Below are positions 5,022-8,557 of a stretch of 8,557 nucleotides of DNA, piece by piece. Every line of letters starts with the position of its first letter. Positions within the stretch are counted from its first letter, which is position 1. Source of the DNA: Nitrospiraceae bacterium (lineage in GTDB: Bacteria > Nitrospirota > Thermodesulfovibrionia > UBA6902). The stretch spans positions 1,383,011 through 1,391,567 of the forward strand of contig CP070644.1 of assembly GCA_020354155.1 (NCBI GenBank). Reading direction: 5' to 3'. Made by a program: the position numbers and the translations under genes. The notes under the pieces are model-generated. The model saw only the letters and a program-made list of their open reading frames with translations, did not search any database and had not been told where the DNA came from.

Positions 5022-8000
5022 ATGTCTCTTTCCATGACAGGTTCTTCTAGTACAATTGATACAATGACAGGGAATGGTGAAAATGCTAAAATAGCAGCTG
5101 CCGGATTTAGGTTCAATACTCTCGTGAAGCAAACCAGAATGAAATTAATACATTTCTATCGCAAACCAGCACTGTCAAAATCACAAGTTCATGACCTGTT
5201 CGCTACAGTAAGCACCAGAATTTCTGCCCATATTAAGAGTATTGAGACTGAATACTGCTATAACGTTGATGCCGGAGAGAACCTTGATGCTGATGAAATC
5301 AGGCTGCTCACCTGGCTCCTCTCAGAAACATTTGAGCCCGAAAATTTCTCAGATCACAGTTTTTTGATTGAGAACTCAGAGGACAGAGCCTGCCTGCCGG
5401 ACAGGCAGGCACAGACAAAAGACAAAATTCTGTTAGAAGTAGGGCCCCGAATGAACTTTACAACAGCCTGGTCAACCAATGCGGTATCCGTCTGCCATGC
5501 ATGCGGACTAGGCAAGATAAGACGCATTGAGAGGTCGCGAAGATACAGGTTTGACCTTGATGAACACTTCAGCAAAGAGCAGGCAGATGATCTCTCGTCC
5601 CTGCTCGTTACCCGGCACGCAATACTCTTTTTTGACCGGATGACAGAGTGTCCGTATCCGGAACCGCTCGATTCATTTCAGACAGGCATAGCTCCTCAAC
5701 CTGTTTTTGAGATACCCCTTGTTGAGGAAGGGAAATCAGCACTTGAAAAGATCAACCGGGAGATGGGGCTTGGGCTGGATGCATGGGATATAGATTATTA
5801 CTATGATCTATTTGTAGGGGATATTGGCAGAAATCCAACGAATGTTGAATGCTTTGATCTCAGCCAGTCAAACAGTGAACACTCACGGCACTGGTTTTTC
5901 AAGGGAAAACTCATTGTTGACGGGAATGAGGCTTCACACAATCTTATAGAGCTCATAAAAGAACCCCTTGACAAGAATCACAATAACAGTGTGATTGCCT
6001 TCAATGATAACTCAAGCTCCATACGTGGATATGAAATCAAGACGATCGTGCCTGAACATCCGGGCGGCTGCTCCCGGTTCATAACGTCCCGGCTGCGGTA
6101 TGATCCTCTCTTTACAGCTGAGACGCATAATTTCCCCAGTGGAGTTGCGCCCTTCCCCGGAGCGGAAACCGGCACCGGGGGGCGGATACGGGATGTACAG
6201 GCAACGGGCAGGGGCGGACTTGTCATGGCCGGCACTGCTGCCTACTGTGTAGGAAATCTTTTTATTCCCGACTACACACTCCCCTGGGAGGACAGTTCCT
6301 TTATCTACCCCGGTAATCTTGCTTCACCCCTTGAGATTGAGATCCAGGCAAGCAACGGTGCTTCTGACTACGGGAACAAATTCGGCGAGCCTGTGATTCA
6401 GGGTTACACAAGATCATTCGGCTTGAGGATGCCTGATGGTGAGCGTTATGAATGGATCAAGCCCATCATGTTTACTGCCGGTATCGGTCAGATGGATGCC
6501 GGTCATGTTGAGAAGGGCCAGCCTGATAAGGACATGCTTGTGGTGAAAATCGGCGGTCCTGCCTACCGGATAGGCATAGGAGGGGGAGCTGCATCGAGTA
6601 TGATTCAGGGTGAAAACCTTGCAGAGCTTGACTTCAATGCCGTACAGCGCGGTGATGCAGAGATGGAGCAGAAAATGAACCGTGTATTACGTGCATGTGT
6701 TGAACGGGGTAATGACAACCCCATCGTCAGCATCCATGACCAGGGAGCGGGTGGCAACTGTAATGTTGTCAAGGAGATTATCTATCCCGCCGGTGCAAAG
6801 ATCGAGGTAAGAAAAATCCAGGTTGGTGACAGCACCCTTTCTGTACTTGAAATATGGGGCGCAGAATATCAGGAGCAGAATGCATTACTGATAGAGCAGC
6901 ACAACCTGGAGCTCTTTGAAAAAATGTGTCTTCGGGAAAAAGTATCCTTTGCAGTCATCGGCCGGATATCAGGAGATGGCAGAATTGTCCTCTATGATGA
7001 AACAGATGACAGCACACCGGTGAATCTTGATCTGGAAAAGGTTCTTGGTGACATGCCTCAGAAGACCTTTCACCTTGACCGCCAGACCTTAAAAACAGAG
7101 GTCCTGAGACTGCCTGAAGGGATTACGGTTCAGAAGTGCCTGGAACGGGTGCTTCGGCTTCTCTCCGTGGGTTCCAAAAGATTTCTGACGAACAAGGTTG
7201 ACAGAAGCGTGACCGGACTTGTGGCACGGCAGCAGTGTGCCGGGCCTTTGCAGCTCACTGTTGCTGATGTGGCAGTCGTTGCCCAGAGTCATTTTGGTTT
7301 GACAGGAGCAGCAATCTCTATTGGAGAACAGCCTGTTAAAACTCTGCTCAATCCTGCTGCCATGGCCCGATTATCGGTTGGCGAAGCGTTGACGAATATG
7401 GTTTGGGCAAAGATAAGCGCTTTGGAAGATATTAAATGCTCAGGTAACTGGATGTGGGCAGCAAAACTGCCCGGCGAGGGCGCGCGGCTCTATGATGCGG
7501 CTGTAGCTTTGAGTGAGGTACTGACAAAACTTGGCATTGCTATTGACGGCGGCAAAGACAGCCTGTCCATGGCTGCCCAGGTGACAGGACAGAACCTGCC
7601 TGCCGGACAGGCAGGCACAGAACTCAGAGCACAGGGCGCAGACAACAGACAACAAACAGGGGATGAAGGCCCGAAGGGAGAGACAGTAAAAGCTCCGGGG
7701 ACACTGGTAATCTCTGCCTATGCAACGTGCCCTGATGTTACAAAAGTTATAACTCCCGACTTAAAAGGGCCCGGCGAAAGCAGGCTCATGTTTATTGATC
7801 TGGGAAAAGGGAAGAACCGTCTGGGAGGCAGCGCCCTTGCACAGGTATTCAGCCAGATCGGGCAGGAGTCGCCGGATATGGATGACACTGATCTGTTTCA
7901 AAATGCCTTTCGTGCAGTGCAGCGCATGATATTTGACGGCCTGATCCTCTCCGGTCATGACAGAAGCGATGGCGGGCTCATAACAACGCTTCTTGAAATG

Positions 8001-8557
8001 GCTTTTGCCGGAAACTGCGGAATTGAGGTGGAGTTATGCATAAAGAGTTTAGAGTCAGGAGAGGGGAATCCCGGGGCAGGAACCAGGGAAGAAGATGCGA
8101 TATCATTTCTTTTTTCGGAAGAACTGGGACTGGTGATTGAATACCTTCCCAATAGAGAAGAGGAATTAACATCGATTCTTAGAAACTCATCGGTTGATTA
8201 TCAGATTATTGGAAGGTCATTAAAAGAAAAGCAAATAACAATTAAGGACCAAACACTGAACTCTGAATTCATAACTCTACTGGACGAAGACATGAGAAAT
8301 CTTCGCGCGTTGTGGGAGGAGACAAGCTATCAGCTTGAGAAGCTTCAGACAAATCCTGAGTGTGCTGAAGAGGAGCGAAGAAACATCTTTGACAGGGAAG
8401 CCCCGAAGTTTAAATTAAGCTTTACTCCTGAGATTACCCCAGTTGGGATACTGAACAGTGATGTGAAACACAAAATTGCCATTATACGCGAAGAGGGAAG
8501 TAACAGTGACCGGGAGATGTCAGGAGCATTTTTCCAGGCGGGATTTGAGCCCTGGGA
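5022..8557 (+). CDS. purL: Phosphoribosylformylglycinamidine synthase, long single-chain form (3' end cut by window edge)
   Basis: PurL converts FGAR, ATP and glutamine to FGAM in de novo purine synthesis. The frame is open to the edge: 1178 complete codons from ATG 5022, against about 1300 for full-length enzymes. Landmarks numbered from 5022: the PurS-like N-terminal domain starts near residue 40 (HFYRKPALS), LEVGPRMNFTTAWSTN follows, then NSEHSRHWFFKG from about 284, the first AIRS-type ATP site FTAETHNFPSG...GGRIRD at about 364-392, HDQGAGGN at about 572, DGGKDSLSM in the second half at about 842 and DRSDGGL at about 980. The glutaminase domain begins at about 1152 (IAIIREEGSNSDREMSGAFF); its catalytic Cys lies outside. 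The family similarity starts at the ATG at 5139, so the first 39 residues may not be translated. NSEHSRHWFFKG resembles the eukaryotic enzyme. Two stretches containing a repeated palindromic element (around 5381-5415 and 7587-7621) look inserted in frame. Confidence 0.96.
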   Translation, partial: MSLSMTGSSSTIDTMTGNGENAKIAAAGFRFNTLVKQTRMKLIHFYRKPALSKSQVHDLFATVSTRISAHIKSIETEYCYNVDAGENLDADEIRLLTWLLSETFEPENFSDHSFLIENSEDRACLPDRQAQTKDKILLEVGPRMNFTTAWSTNAVSVCHACGLGKIRRIERSRRYRFDLDEHFSKEQADDLSSLLVTRHAILFFDRMTECPYPEPLDSFQTGIAPQPVFEIPLVEEGKSALEKINREMGLGLDAWDIDYYYDLFVGDIGRNPTNVECFDLSQSNSEHSRHWFFKGKLIVDGNEASHNLIELIKEPLDKNHNNSVIAFNDNSSSIRGYEIKTIVPEHPGGCSRFITSRLRYDPLFTAETHNFPSGVAPFPGAETGTGGRIRDVQATGRGGLVMAGTAAYCVGNLFIPDYTLPWEDSSFIYPGNLASPLEIEIQASNGASDYGNKFGEPVIQGYTRSFGLRMPDGERYEWIKPIMFTAGIGQMDAGHVEKGQPDKDMLVVKIGGPAYRIGIGGGAASSMIQGENLAELDFNAVQRGDAEMEQKMNRVLRACVERGNDNPIVSIHDQGAGGNCNVVKEIIYPAGAKIEVRKIQVGDSTLSVLEIWGAEYQEQNALLIEQHNLELFEKMCLREKVSFAVIGRISGDGRIVLYDETDDSTPVNLDLEKVLGDMPQKTFHLDRQTLKTEVLRLPEGITVQKCLERVLRLLSVGSKRFLTNKVDRSVTGLVARQQCAGPLQLTVADVAVVAQSHFGLTGAAISIGEQPVKTLLNPAAMARLSVGEALTNMVWAKISALEDIKCSGNWMWAAKLPGEGARLYDAAVALSEVLTKLGIAIDGGKDSLSMAAQVTGQNLPAGQAGTELRAQGADNRQQTGDEGPKGETVKAPGTLVISAYATCPDVTKVITPDLKGPGESRLMFIDLGKGKNRLGGSALAQVFSQIGQESPDMDDTDLFQNAFRAVQRMIFDGLILSGHDRSDGGLITTLLEMAFAGNCGIEVELCIKSLESGEGNPGAGTREEDAISFLFSEELGLVIEYLPNREEELTSILRNSSVDYQIIGRSLKEKQITIKDQTLNSEFITLLDEDMRNLRALWEETSYQLEKLQTNPECAEEERRNIFDREAPKFKLSFTPEITPVGILNSDVKHKIAIIREEGSNSDREMSGAFFQAGFEPW
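5381..5415. repeat. Interspersed coding palindromic repeat, copy 1 (inside purL)
   Basis: This 35-nt block matches positions 7587-7621 with one mismatch (G at 5388 versus A at 7594). Its core is a perfect inverted repeat, CCTGCCTG (5389-5396) and CAGGCAGG (5402-5409) around CCGGA, extended by one more G-C pair (5388/5410) in this copy. It is translated as ...DRACLPDRQAQT, in a loop of the purL N-terminal domain between SDHSFL and LLEVGPRMNF. It is preceded by the module GAACTCAGAG (5372-5381) and followed by a CAGACAA-type tract (5412-5427). Confidence 0.85.
7587..7621. repeat. Interspersed coding palindromic repeat, copy 2 (inside purL)
   Basis: This is the second copy of the 35-nt block, 34 of 35 bases identical to 5381-5415. 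Arms are CCTGCCTG (7595-7602) and CAGGCAGG (7608-7615). Here it is translated in a different frame, as GQNLPAGQAGTE. It is followed by GAACTCAGAG (7620-7629) and a CAGACAA direct-repeat tract (7639-7654). Together these form an apparent insertion of about 31 residues between DGGKDSLSMAAQV and GETVKAPGTLVISAYA. Confidence 0.85.
7639..7654. repeat. Short direct-repeat tract, CAGACAA type
   Basis: CAGACAACAGACAACA is a tandem of CAGACAAC-like units within purL. A matching tract with two substitutions (A for C at two positions) lies at 5412-5427 next to repeat copy 1. It is read in frame as part of the apparent insertion (ADNRQQT). Confidence 0.6.

Noticed and set aside
5354..5575. Minus-strand open frame of 73 codons over repeat copy 1
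   Set aside because: It is antisense to well-conserved PurL sequence. Its openness is partly due to the stop-free repeat.
5381..7621. CRISPR array suggested by repeated palindromic units
   Set aside because: Only two copies, 2.2 kb apart, within one coding frame; no regular spacers and no cas genes.
7440..7655. Minus-strand open frame over repeat copy 2
   Set aside because: Same reason: the plus strand encodes conserved PurL on both sides, and the frame has no recognisable protein or ribosome binding site.
8038..8100. Possible third insertion in purL (Glu/Gly-rich loop around SLESGEGNPGAGTREED)
   Set aside because: It shares no bases with the palindromic repeat or its modules, and loop length varies at this place in the family.

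Overview
The window looks like ordinary chromosome from a mesophilic to moderately thermophilic anaerobic bacterium of moderate GC. The mix of a DegP-type protease, a membrane PIN/TRAM protein next to ispD, a cysteine-bearing BioA and a long single-chain PurL recalls Nitrospirota or Desulfobacterota. That placement is an inference from gene types and motifs, not from a marker gene.

Layout. Positions 1-2995 hold a minus-strand operon read right to left: an htrA/degP-type periplasmic serine protease, a YacL-like membrane PIN/TRAM protein 11 nt downstream, and ispD, whose start codon overlaps the previous stop (TAATG). The window edge cuts ispD after 168 codons. A strong sigma-70-type promoter abuts the protease start and predicts a leaderless mRNA. 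Divergent from it, bioA (biotin synthesis) runs 3148-4506 on the plus strand. The stretch 4507-5021 has no large gene. It holds a 53-codon minus-strand gene with a good ribosome binding site, a possible 17-codon ORF with an excellent ribosome binding site, and a hairpin that can serve as their terminator. From 5022 (or 5139) to the right edge runs purL, the long phosphoribosylformylglycinamidine synthase. It is cut just after its glutaminase domain begins.

The most notable signal is inside purL. A 35-nt block containing a perfect palindrome (arms CCTGCCTG and CAGGCAGG) occurs twice, 2.2 kb apart, 34 of 35 bases identical. Each copy sits in a stretch that appears to be extra sequence relative to the PurL family (about 16 and 31 residues). 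The copies are translated in two different frames without breaking the gene. Flanking modules (GAACTCAGAG-type and CAGACAA-type) are shared but arranged in a different order. This looks like an interspersed, protein-coding palindromic element comparable in behaviour to the Rickettsia palindromic elements.

Functionally the genes are housekeeping: envelope protein quality control (HtrA), MEP-pathway isoprenoid precursor synthesis (IspD), biotin synthesis (BioA) and de novo purine synthesis (PurL). They do not form one pathway.
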